Positions 56,831 through 64,000 of a stretch of DNA of 64,000 nucleotides are shown here, piece by piece. Source of the stretch: Gammaproteobacteria bacterium. GTDB taxonomy: Bacteria > Pseudomonadota > Gammaproteobacteria > Enterobacterales > Alteromonadaceae. The notes below the pieces were generated by a model. It was not told the DNA's origin and ran no database searches. It saw only the letters and a program-made list of their open reading frames with translations. The stretch lies in contig JAFLDV010000006.1 of NCBI GenBank assembly GCA_017302255.1, positions 62,001 to 126,000 on the forward strand, written 5' to 3'. How positions within the stretch are numbered: the first letter of the stretch is position 1; each line of letters begins with the position of its first letter. A program made the translations under genes and the position numbers.

Positions 56831-59218
56831 TTACCAAGCGTAATCCAATCGTAGACCAATCAGTGGTTCAGCCTCACTTTCATCTTGCACTTGCACGCCA
56901 CGACGGTAGTCAAATTCGGTGTCGCCGCTCGATGACGCAGCTGTGACGTTGATGACGTCAAGAAAAGCTGTGACATCAATAGGTCCAAATGCGCGCCGAT
57001 AGTCAACCCGAAGGTTCAACAAGCCAGAACCATTTTTTCGACCGACATTGCGCTCAGTGATCTCTTTTGAGTAACGCAGGGGTTGGCCTGCCCCCAACAC
57101 GTTGGCGTGGATGATAAAGTTGTCGTCTGGCCGGCCAGAGAGATATTTATAGCGTCCGGCGACCTTCCAGCGGCTACTAATTTCCCAGGTGAGGCCAAGA
57201 GTCCCAACATGTTCTCGGCTAAATTCAGCGGCTAATTCCCCACGACCATCTTTACGATCAACGACGGCATCGTTGTAAGAATAGGTTGCAGTTGCGTAAA
57301 GACCTTCAAGAATCGTCCCCATAACCACAACATCAACTCCATGCGATGTGCCGTCGCCAATGTTGGCAAAGGAACCATTTGCTCTATCCAAGTCTACGAC
57401 CAGATTGTCGAGGTTTTGATAATAGGCTTCGGTTAATACTGACCAATTATTGTTCAGAAAGTATTTTAAACCAACACTACTATGGGTGATTTTTTCGGTT
57501 TTCAGGTCATTTGACTCATTCGCGGCAAGTGATAAAAATCTCGGAGACTGACGAAAGAGTCCGGCAGTCGCAAAATATCTAACCGTTTTGCTTGGCTGCC
57601 AATTGACGCTGAATCTAGGCGATGCAAAGCTTTCGTCGGCAAATCCATCTCGTTCAACGCGTAAGCCCGTGCCAAAATCCCAATCGCCATACTCAAAAAC
57701 TTGATCGACATAACCAGCAATGTTCGTTTCTTTTTGCTTGATTGCCGAGTTCATGTTTTCTGGAGTCAGTACAATAAAATACTGTTCGGGGTCAGCTCGA
57801 TAATCGTCGATGTCGTAGATAAATCGATTCCAATCGCCAGCTAAGAAAATATTGTAGTCCAATTCAATTTGGGTGATTTGAACCCCGGCACTAAAGTCAC
57901 CCCATTGATTTTCTGAGGTAAAATCGCTGCGAACGCCGCTTTCCACTTCACCTTCACCAATGGTAATGATGTCCTCCCTAACAGGAAAACTAGACGCTGG
58001 AGAACCCGCAGGGACTAAATCAGGAAATGCTTCGCCCTCAGAACTTATCTTATCGCTCTTGCGGTAATAGATCTTATTGGTCCAAACGGCGTCATCACCA
58101 ACTAACGAGCGCAATGTCAGACCATACAAATCACTATCCTGTTTGAAATCAAGCAGTGCAGCATCTTCAAAATTTGGCGAGGCAAAAACGTGCGTGACGT
58201 CACGGATGTAATCTTCTCGGGTATCCATCAACAGAATTTCTAAGGTATGTTGCTGGTTGATTGGTATGACCGACTTTACGATGACATCTCTTAACACCGG
58301 CTCCCCAATATCTAATTCTTCAATTGTTTCAAACAAAGCGCCGAAATCTAGCCGCCGAGCTGAAACGAGTAGCGTTGAATCATCGGTGATACCAGCAGGG
58401 CCATCATAGCCAATTTCGTAGCCCGCCAGATCATAGCGGAAACTGGCTGAAGGGCTCGGGTTGCCATCCGCAACTTCTAGTTTGAGTAACGACGCTGCTC
58501 GACCACCATAAGCAGGCCCCCATCCGCCCGGTGAAAACTCTGCACCACTGATTACATTCGGGGCAAAAATCGAAAAACGCCCGCCGCCGCCAACATCTTC
58601 GTCTTCCCCCAATGTCGCGTCAAAATGCACTGCTTTATCAAAAGGAAAGTCATCGACGAATAACAAATTATCTCTTGGCCCCCGGCCACGGACGCTAAAA
58701 CTCGCGAATTCACTGGCAGATGCTAAGCCTGGCAATCCGTCCAACGACAGGAGTGGATCTGCGCCACCGCCCACCGAGCTTAACAAGGCTTCTCTGTCGA
58801 GATAGGTACTTGAACCTGCTGCGAAAACATCAGATTGCCGCGCTCGAACCTCGACAATTTCAATCGCCTCGTCTTTGAGTAGTTTGAATTCAACCCGAAT
58901 ATTTTTGCGGGTGATTACACGAACGCTTGGCTCATACGACGAAACAAAGCCGCTTTTTGCTAAGTTAACCGAGTAGAGGCCTGCGTCGAGTTGCTCAACG
59001 ACAACACGACCAAGTTCGTCTGTTTCGATAATTTGCTCGGAAGCAGTTTCCCGTTCCTTGATGACGATCTGCACGCCTGAGAGTGGCCTGTCAGTATTCT
59101 GATCTTTAACAACAACAGTCAGCGCACCAGGTGCCTCTGCTGAAAAGGTAGAAAATGGAAAACCAATAAGGATCGCCCACAGAGTCAGCCACGATACTTG
59201 CCTGAAATGTCTGCTCAT
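56831..59218 (-). CDS. TonB-dependent receptor with carboxypeptidase-regulatory-like N-terminal domain
   Basis: About 795 aa from the ATG at 59218 (AAAGGAAC upstream). Signal peptide residues 1-27, then a CarboxypepD_reg-like beta-sandwich (about 30-105: VVVKDQNTDRPLSGVQIVIKE, YSVNLAKSGFVSSY), a TonB-box-like IEIVEVRA, the plug (LLSLDGLPGLASASEFASFSVRGRGPRDNLLFVDDFPFD) and the barrel ending in IGLRLDYAW. The N-terminal sandwich resembles SusC-type and other signal-linked receptors. Substrate unknown. The coupled two-component genes downstream suggest substrate-linked regulation. Confidence 0.9.
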   Translation of the reverse strand: MSRHFRQVSWLTLWAILIGFPFSTFSAEAPGALTVVVKDQNTDRPLSGVQIVIKERETASEQIIETDELGRVVVEQLDAGLYSVNLAKSGFVSSYEPSVRVITRKNIRVEFKLLKDEAIEIVEVRARQSDVFAAGSSTYLDREALLSSVGGGADPLLSLDGLPGLASASEFASFSVRGRGPRDNLLFVDDFPFDKAVHFDATLGEDEDVGGGGRFSIFAPNVISGAEFSPGGWGPAYGGRAASLLKLEVADGNPSPSASFRYDLAGYEIGYDGPAGITDDSTLLVSARRLDFGALFETIEELDIGEPVLRDVIVKSVIPINQQHTLEILLMDTREDYIRDVTHVFASPNFEDAALLDFKQDSDLYGLTLRSLVGDDAVWTNKIYYRKSDKISSEGEAFPDLVPAGSPASSFPVREDIITIGEGEVESGVRSDFTSENQWGDFSAGVQITQIELDYNIFLAGDWNRFIYDIDDYRADPEQYFIVLTPENMNSAIKQKETNIAGYVDQVFEYGDWDFGTGLRVERDGFADESFASPRFSVNWQPSKTVRYFATAGLFRQSPRFLSLAANESNDLKTEKITHSSVGLKYFLNNNWSVLTEAYYQNLDNLVVDLDRANGSFANIGDGTSHGVDVVVMGTILEGLYATATYSYNDAVVDRKDGRGELAAEFSREHVGTLGLTWEISSRWKVAGRYKYLSGRPDDNFIIHANVLGAGQPLRYSKEITERNVGRKNGSGLLNLRVDYRRAFGPIDVTAFLDVINVTAASSSGDTEFDYRRGVQVQDESEAEPLIGLRLDYAW

Positions 59219-59410
59219 ATTGCCGTTCCTTTTAGAATGAACCAAGGTAAGTGTTTCAATTGTCTATGCATATCGCCAACCTCCAAAAATCACCGGTATT
59301 TATTTGAAGAAACGCAGGAAGGCTATCAGAGGCAATGTGACTAAAAAGTCGCCGAAAGTTGAATTTATATTTTTGGGTGCGATGAATAAAAAACTCGAAG
59401 TGCTGCAAGT

Positions 59411-59442
59411 AAAAAAGCCAGTCAGCGTAACTGACTGGCTTT
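59411..59442 (-). terminator. Intrinsic terminator of the beta-lactamase-fold gene
   Basis: aaagccagtcag-cgtaa-ctgactggcttt: a perfect 12-bp stem with six A on the low side (T-run on the minus strand), 15 bp past the stop at 59457. Confidence 0.88.
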
Positions 59443-59456
59443 GTTTTTAGCGCGGG

Positions 59457-60839
59457 TTATTTCACAGGTTTGGCTGGGAATTCACCAAAGCCACGAATGA
59501 CTAGGGTAAGTTCCGCTTGACCTTGTTTGATCTGCCCCAGTTTCAGGAAACTAGTGTCGTCACTGAGGTACAGTTTGCCATCCTTGGATGGCGTCAACGT
59601 TTGACGCGGACCTTCTTTGGTCTGACAAATTAATTGCCCTTTCTCCAAGGTAATCAAACGTTCTGTACCATCGTCAAAACTATAGTTGCCGGTGATTGCA
59701 GACAAAGTCGCCGCTGGCAGTACTACTGGATCTGGCTCCATCGGTTGACCGATTGCCATCGCCGCGAGCTTCACCGCCATGGTGTAGCTGTCAAATGTTC
59801 CAGTGTTCGCTAGCACTGCAACATAGACTTTTTGTGATGGCACTCGAATGACGTAACTCGAGAAACCATCGATACCACCGCTATGCTCGTGCGTCACCGC
59901 ACCAGCCAGGTCCGCCATCATCCAACCATAACCATAAGGTAGTGGTTGACCGTCGTTCGATGGATGCATAACAAAGGACTGTTGCAACAGTGGTTGTGGC
60001 ACTAACTCGTTGGTATATAACGCTTGGTCCCAACGATTTAGGTCATCGACCGTACTACGAAGCGCCCCCGCACCTCGTGGTCTGGTCATACTAATCGCAT
60101 CGGCATTACGAAAGCCGGTGGCGGTTTGTTCATAGCCACTCACCCGCTTATTGATTAACGCCGTTGCGCTGTCGTACATGGTGTCTTTCATACCAAGTGG
60201 CTGAAAAATATGTTGTTGTAAATAGTCCGCATAAGTTTGGCCGCTGGCTTTTTCGATGATTGCGCTTAGCAACACATAGTTCGAATTTGAATAGTTAAAG
60301 CGGCTACCCGGCTTAAATTGCAGTGGCTTGGCTGAAAACAGTTGCAGTAATTCCGGCAATTCAGCGTCTTTCGCTTTGTTTTCTTTAAACTCTGGCATCC
60401 GGCTTAAATTTGGAATGCCACTGCTGTGCGTCAGCAATTGGTGAATGGTGATATCACGCCCCACCGCAGGGTATTCAGGTAACACCTGCCCAACTTTATG
60501 CTGCAGAGTGATTTTGCCTTCGTGTACCAACTGCAGCACTGCCACCGCAGTGAATTGCTTGGTGAGTGACGCCAAACGCATGTTGCTGTCGGCTTGCATT
60601 GGCACCGCCAATTCAAGGTTTGCTTGGCCATAACCGCCGCGCAGCAGTACTTTATCGCCTTTGCGAACAATCACCGTGAAGCCTGGTTCGTTGGCTTTTA
60701 CCTTGCTTTGCACCAGTTGTTGCATGGCTTGTTGTGGCGCTGCTTTGGCAGCGCTTGCGGTGATTTGCTCAGCAGTAACTGGCAGCGCTAGCGTGGCAGT
60801 GAACAGCACAGGTAACATAAAAGTAGTTTGGGTTGACAT
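59457..60839 (-). CDS. Exported serine hydrolase, class C beta-lactamase / esterase fold
   Basis: 460 aa with a signal peptide (about 1-23). SxxK motif Ser91-Leu-Thr-Lys94 (LASLTKQF), Tyr183-Ser-Asn (FNYSNSNYVLL), and a HEHSGGIDG segment in place of the KTG triad (HSG), as in D-amino-acid peptidases and esterases rather than true AmpC. A C-terminal lipocalin-like domain (ITGNYSFDDGTERLITLEKGQL) follows. Substrate is unknown; activity on beta-lactams should not be assumed. Single-gene unit. Confidence 0.9.
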   Translation of the reverse strand: MSTQTTFMLPVLFTATLALPVTAEQITASAAKAAPQQAMQQLVQSKVKANEPGFTVIVRKGDKVLLRGGYGQANLELAVPMQADSNMRLASLTKQFTAVAVLQLVHEGKITLQHKVGQVLPEYPAVGRDITIHQLLTHSSGIPNLSRMPEFKENKAKDAELPELLQLFSAKPLQFKPGSRFNYSNSNYVLLSAIIEKASGQTYADYLQQHIFQPLGMKDTMYDSATALINKRVSGYEQTATGFRNADAISMTRPRGAGALRSTVDDLNRWDQALYTNELVPQPLLQQSFVMHPSNDGQPLPYGYGWMMADLAGAVTHEHSGGIDGFSSYVIRVPSQKVYVAVLANTGTFDSYTMAVKLAAMAIGQPMEPDPVVLPAATLSAITGNYSFDDGTERLITLEKGQLICQTKEGPRQTLTPSKDGKLYLSDDTSFLKLGQIKQGQAELTLVIRGFGEFPAKPVK

Positions 60840-61040
60840 CAGATTATCCTCAGTTGATGAACTGACGTCAGCATGCCGCGCCGACTATTTTGGCGCTGAG
60901 TTTTTATGATAAACGGAATTTTTCCGATGTAAGTGGTATGAGCATGCATAGGAAGCGCAGCTTTTTGCCGCGCTAGACTTGAGCAGGCTTGCTGCTTTGC
61001 CTACAATGTCGGCCAATTTCCTTTTAATAAGATTTGAATC

Positions 61041-61289
61041 ATGACCGATACCATTGAACGTCCAGCTTTACCAGATCGCCTTGCAGTGCACCCAAAAAGC
61101 CCATTTTACAATGCCGACGTTTTTCAGTTTGAGATTGGCATTCGCTTAAACGGCAAAGAACGCTTTGATGTTGAAGAATATTGCATCAGCGAAGGTTGGG
61201 TGCGCGTGCCAGCAGGTAAAGCGGTTGACCGTCGTGGCAATGCGTTGCTGATTAAGATCAATGGTGCAGTCGAAGCGTTTTATCGTTAA
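61041..61289 (+). CDS. DUF3297-family small protein
   Basis: 82 aa, cytosolic, with the conserved opening ALPDRLAVHPKSPFYNADVF and a C-terminus GNALLIKINGAVEAFYR. The family is widespread in gammaproteobacteria and has no assigned function. No clear ribosome site is present, but protein conservation supports the frame. Confidence 0.88.
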   Translation: MTDTIERPALPDRLAVHPKSPFYNADVFQFEIGIRLNGKERFDVEEYCISEGWVRVPAGKAVDRRGNALLIKINGAVEAFYR

Positions 61290-61323
61290 TTTAGCCTGCA
61301 TCCTTGTTTAGCCTGCATCCTTG
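61290..61323 (+). repeat. 17-bp direct tandem duplication
   Basis: tttagcctgcatccttg occurs twice, head to tail (61290-61306 and 61307-61323), starting at the last bases of the DUF3297 gene stop region. It leads directly into a palindromic element. Confidence 0.95.
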
Positions 61324-61463
61324 GAAATTTGGGGGTGTTGGCATTTTCAATATTTTCAGTCACATAGTTTACTATGCTCCTGAAAATCTTGAATTCGCCG
61401 CCTACCCAAATTCCCAATGATTTTGGCTAACGCCTGCTCCTTGATAATTTGAGGGTGTTGGCA
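61321..61463. repeat. 97-bp palindromic intergenic element with partial third copy
   Basis: 61321-61359 and 61380-61417 are inverted arms (ggaaatttggg…attttcag / ctgaaaat…cccaaattccc) around a small tip stem catag-ttta-ctatg. A direct copy of its left end (gcctgc-tccttg…gggtgttggca, 32 bp) recurs at 61432-61463. The form resembles ERIC-type or miniature palindromic repeats; it contains no coding frame. Confidence 0.85.
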
Positions 61464-61482
61464 GCGTCTCTAAGAATTCAGT

Positions 61483-61518
61483 GAATAAAAAAAGCGGCTA
61501 TTGCCGCTTTTTTTATTC
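61483..61518. terminator. Bidirectional intrinsic terminator, DUF3297 gene / dgkA
   Basis: gaataaaaaaagcggc-tatt-gccgctttttttattc is a perfect 16-bp inverted repeat with A- and T-runs, between convergent stops. Confidence 0.9.
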
Positions 61519-61534
61519 ATGCTATCAGCAGGTG

Positions 61535-61915
61535 CTATACGACAAATTTGTCGTAGATCGCAGCGCCCCATACCACAGCAACCACAGTCAAACTTAAAGT
61601 CACTGCCGCTGAGGCGATGTCTTTAGCGCGACCTGATAACTCGTGACGCTCGAGGCTCACGCGGTCGGTCAGGGTTTCGATGGCTGAATTAAGCAGCTCA
61701 ACAATCAGTACCAGCAACAAAGTCGCGACTAACATCGCCCAGTGGCTTGTTGATTGCGCTAACCAAAACGACAACGGCAGCATAATCAGGGCAAGCACAG
61801 TTTCTTGGCGAAACGCCGCTTCATGGGTCCACGCGGCGATAAAGCCTTTACGCGAACAATCAGTCGCTTTGAGAATGCGCCCCAAACCGCCACCATTTGG
61901 CTTATTCATGGTCAT
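61535..61915 (-). CDS. dgkA: Diacylglycerol kinase
   Basis: 126 aa from the ATG at 61915 (AAGGA 7 bp upstream; 10 bp after the pyrE stop). Three membrane helices, with the catalytic segment LLLVLIVELLNSAIETLTDRV containing the conserved Glu. It recycles diacylglycerol to phosphatidic acid. In E. coli dgkA is elsewhere (near plsB); here it ends the rph-pyrE operon. Confidence 0.95.
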   Translation of the reverse strand: MTMNKPNGGGLGRILKATDCSRKGFIAAWTHEAAFRQETVLALIMLPLSFWLAQSTSHWAMLVATLLLVLIVELLNSAIETLTDRVSLERHELSGRAKDIASAAVTLSLTVVAVVWGAAIYDKFVV

Positions 61916-61925
61916 GGCACAATCC

Positions 61926-62573
61926 TTATTTGCTGACGCCGTATTCGGCACGGTAAGCCGTCACAGCTGCTAAATGCTCAGCCAGTTCTGGTTTGCCTTG
62001 TAAATAGTTGATTAAGTCATTCAGACCAATAATCGATACCACTTTAGTGCCAAAATCGCGCTCAACTTCTTGAATTGCTGACAATTCACCTTGGCCACGT
62101 TCCTGACGATCTAACGCAATTAACACACCCGCCAAAGTTGCCCCTTGCGCTTGGATAATTTGCATCGACTCGCGAATTGCAGTGCCTGCGGTAATTACAT
62201 CATCAACCAACATGATGTTGCCTTTAAGCGCTGAGCCCACCAGGCTGCCGCCTTCACCGTGGGTTTTGGCTTCTTTGCGGTTAAAGCAATAAGGCACGTC
62301 CCGTTGATGATGCTCAGCCAAGGCGACCGCCGTGGTGGTCGCAATTGGAATGCCTTTATAGGCTGGGCCAAACAACACATCAAATTCGATGCCTGAATCT
62401 TGCAGCGCAGCGGCGTAAAACCGGCCTAATTTCGCCAAGTCGCCACCGGTGTTAAACAGGCCCGCATTAAAAAAGTACGGGCTAGTGCGGCCAGATTTCA
62501 AAGTGAAGGAACCGAATTTTAACACCTGACGGCTAATTGCAAATTCAATAAATTCTTGTTGAAAGGCTTTCAT
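61926..62573 (-). CDS. pyrE: Orotate phosphoribosyltransferase
   Basis: 215 aa from the ATG at 62573 ([21 protein letters not shown]). The PRPP-binding motif is [14 protein letters not shown], with the flexible loop [17 protein letters not shown]. Penultimate step to UMP. It lies 8 bp after rph, too close for the rph–pyrE attenuator known in E. coli. Confidence 0.98.
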   Translation of the reverse strand: MKAFQQEFIEFAISRQVLKFGSFTLKSGRTSPYFFNAGLFNTGGDLAKLGRFYAAALQDSGIEFDVLFGPAYKGIPIATTTAVALAEHHQRDVPYCFNRKEAKTHGEGGSLVGSALKGNIMLVDDVITAGTAIRESMQIIQAQGATLAGVLIALDRQERGQGELSAIQEVERDFGTKVVSIIGLNDLINYLQGKPELAEHLAAVTAYRAEYGVSK

Positions 62574-62581
62574 CACTGACC

Positions 62582-63295
62582 TCAAGCTAAAACACGTTTT
62601 TGTTCGTCGATGATTTCACGGATAGCCACTTTGGCCAGGCCCATCAAATCTTGCATTTCTTCAAAGCTAAATGGCTCTGCTTCGGCGGTGCCTTGAATTT
62701 CAATCAGCTTGCCGGTTTCAGTCATCACCACGTTCATGTCGGTATCGGCTGCTGAGTCTTCAACGTATTCTAAATCGGCAACTGGTTCGCCTTTATAGAT
62801 ACCAACAGACACTGCTGCAACCATATATTTCAATGGGTTAGTTTTGATAGCGCCTTTCGCGCGTAAAAAATTCAGCGCATCGACTAAAGCCACGCAAGCA
62901 CCAGAAATCGCTGCAGTGCGAGTGCCGCCATCGGCTTGAATCACGTCGCAGTCAAAAGTAATGGTATTTTCACCAAGCAGGCTTAAATCGACCGCCGCAC
63001 GTAAAGCGCGACCAATCAGCCGTTGAATTTCCATGGTGCGACCGCTTTGTTTGCCCCGAGCCGCTTCACGGTCGTTGCGAGTATGGGTGGCGCGCGGCAG
63101 CATGCCGTATTCTGCGGTGATCCAGCCTTTACCTTGGCCTTTCATAAAACGTGGCACACCTTCTTCCACTGACGCAGTACATAACACCTTGGTGTTACCA
63201 AACTCGACCAGGACTGAACCTTCGGCATGAGCGGTGTAATTGCGGGTGAAACTGATAGGACGGATCTGACTGGCTGTTCTGCCGCTTGGACGCAT
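62582..63295 (-). CDS. rph: Ribonuclease PH
   Basis: 237 aa, full length (unlike the frameshifted rph of E. coli K-12). Phosphorolytic 3'-5' exoribonuclease that trims tRNA precursors. Motifs: [70 protein letters not shown]. First gene of rph-pyrE-dgkA. Confidence 0.98.
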   Translation of the reverse strand: MRPSGRTASQIRPISFTRNYTAHAEGSVLVEFGNTKVLCTASVEEGVPRFMKGQGKGWITAEYGMLPRATHTRNDREAARGKQSGRTMEIQRLIGRALRAAVDLSLLGENTITFDCDVIQADGGTRTAAISGACVALVDALNFLRAKGAIKTNPLKYMVAAVSVGIYKGEPVADLEYVEDSAADTDMNVVMTETGKLIEIQGTAEAEPFSFEEMQDLMGLAKVAIREIIDEQKRVLA

Positions 63296-63628
63296 GGAAA
63301 CCTCTGCTGTTGCCTTGTGAGCTTTGAAAGAAAAAACATTATAAGGGCTGTGCGCACTTTTCGCCTAGCCAAAAGCACGTCGATGTTGCCTTTGGCCACA
63401 CTTTATTTTGGCAAAAGTCAGAAAAATCGGTGCATTACGCCAAAAAAAACCGCTGGAAAAGGCACGCAGACATAAGCGGCAGCACAACAGCTAACTTTCG
63501 GAAATATATGATGAAAACATCGCTATTTCCGGCTAATCTCCGACAATACGTGACCAACAATGGCAAGGATTCGCCTATTGCCATTGAACTGGTTATACTC
63601 AATTTTTTGTAATTTCAAGGACACCCTG
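63296..63628. promoter_or_regulatory. Divergent promoter spacer, rph / yicC
   Basis: 333 bp with no convincing gene. A perfect minus-strand TATAAT (63343-63338) lies 43 bp upstream of the rph ATG and is its likely -10. A plus-strand TATACT at 63594-63599 lies 30 bp before yicC. The -35 regions are weak in both. Confidence 0.45.
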
Positions 63629-64000
63629 ATGATCCATAGCATGACCGCCTTTGCCCGCCACGAAGTAAAAGCCAGTTGGGGCACCGCCGTTTGGGAAATT
63701 CGTTCAGTTAACCAAAGATATCTCGAGAGTTATTTTCGGTTACCTGAGCAATTTCGCGGCTTAGAATCATTATTGCGCGACAAATTACGCAACAGCATGC
63801 AACGCGGTAAAGTAGAAATTAACTTGCGTTACAACGCCGCACAAAAAGCCGGCGAGCTGAAAATCAACGACGCTTTTGCCGCGCAATTAATGCAAGTCGC
63901 CAGCAATTTAGTCAGCAAATGCCCACAAGCCCAATTGAATGTCGCTGACATTTTACGTTGGCCAGGCGTGATGGAAACCCAAGAAGAAGACATGGACGGC
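63629..64000 (+). CDS. yicC: YicC-family endoribonuclease, 3' end cut by window
   Basis: The first 124 codons are present: MIHSMTAFARHEVKASWGTA, then WEIRSVNQRYLESYFRLPEQFR and LRNSMQRGKVEINLRY, the YicC N-terminal domain. YicC in E. coli is an RNase acting on sRNA such as RyhB. AAGGA lies 9 bp before the ATG. Divergent from rph, as in E. coli. The frame is open at the window end. Confidence 0.96.
   Translation, partial: MIHSMTAFARHEVKASWGTAVWEIRSVNQRYLESYFRLPEQFRGLESLLRDKLRNSMQRGKVEINLRYNAAQKAGELKINDAFAAQLMQVASNLVSKCPQAQLNVADILRWPGVMETQEEDMDG

Noticed and set aside
59457-60839. Antibiotic-resistance beta-lactamase
   Set aside because: SxxK and YxN are present but the third motif is HSG rather than KTG, and a lipocalin-like C-terminal domain is added; an esterase or peptidase role is more likely.
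63430-63612. 60-aa open frame upstream of yicC
   Set aside because: No ribosome site or family features; it lies in the divergent promoter spacer.

Overview
The window is chromosomal DNA from a gammaproteobacterium, most likely an aquatic Alteromonadales-type species (Rheinheimera/Alishewanella-like; this is inferred from protein character and gene order, not from a database search). The main supports are the order mutM–rpmG–rpmB–radC / coaBC–dut–slmA … pyrE–rph / yicC, the order petABC–sspA–sspB, the blocks kdsD–kdsC–lptC–lptA–lptB–rpoN–hpf–ptsN–rapZ–ptsO and mlaFEDCB–ibaG–murA, and two sodium/proton antiporter systems. I found no tRNA, rRNA, CRISPR array, transposase or phage gene.

Layout. 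1-8.6 kb: a secreted-type S9 peptidase (cut by the window edge), a second ZapE-like ATPase, a YjgN membrane protein with an M48 protease, mgsA, and the divergent ilvC/ilvY pair. 8.7-15.7 kb: sspB-sspA, the cytochrome bc1 operon petABC, rpsI-rplM, canonical zapE and zapG. 15.7-18.4 kb: the periplasmic proteases DegQ and DegS. 18.4-23.1 kb (minus strand): murA, ibaG and the Mla phospholipid-transport operon. 23.4-30.2 kb (plus strand): Kdo synthesis, LPS export, sigma-54 and the nitrogen PTS. 30.2-37.8 kb (minus strand): a six-gene Mrp-type Na+/H+ antiporter operon with fused A and B subunits, then nhaB. 38-42.4 kb: a small HTH protein and a TPP-riboswitch-controlled thiamine-acquisition operon (TonB receptor, YkoF-like thiamine-binding protein, PnuT transporter, kinase). 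42.5-44.5 kb: a small exported protein and an Omp85-like outer-membrane protein. 44.6-49.7 kb: mutM, rpmGB, radC, coaBC, dut and slmA.

49.7-61.5 kb is an accessory block inserted between slmA and pyrE, which are neighbours in E. coli. It holds an exported M17 aminopeptidase, a LytS/LytR-type two-component system whose regulator carries a 15-bp tandem repeat, a MipA/OmpV protein, a tightly packed TonB-receptor/response-regulator/kinase operon, a serine beta-lactamase-fold hydrolase, a DUF3297 protein, and an intergenic palindromic repeat. The conserved neighbourhood resumes with the rph–pyrE–dgkA operon and the start of yicC.

Most of the window is core housekeeping. The less ordinary items are the riboswitch thiamine operon with its long gene overlap, a terminator-like hairpin inside the start of ptsN, the coupled receptor/two-component operon, the repeat in the LytTR regulator, the 97-bp palindrome near 61.4 kb, and two zapE paralogues. 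I did not see a clear previously undescribed defence or mobile system.
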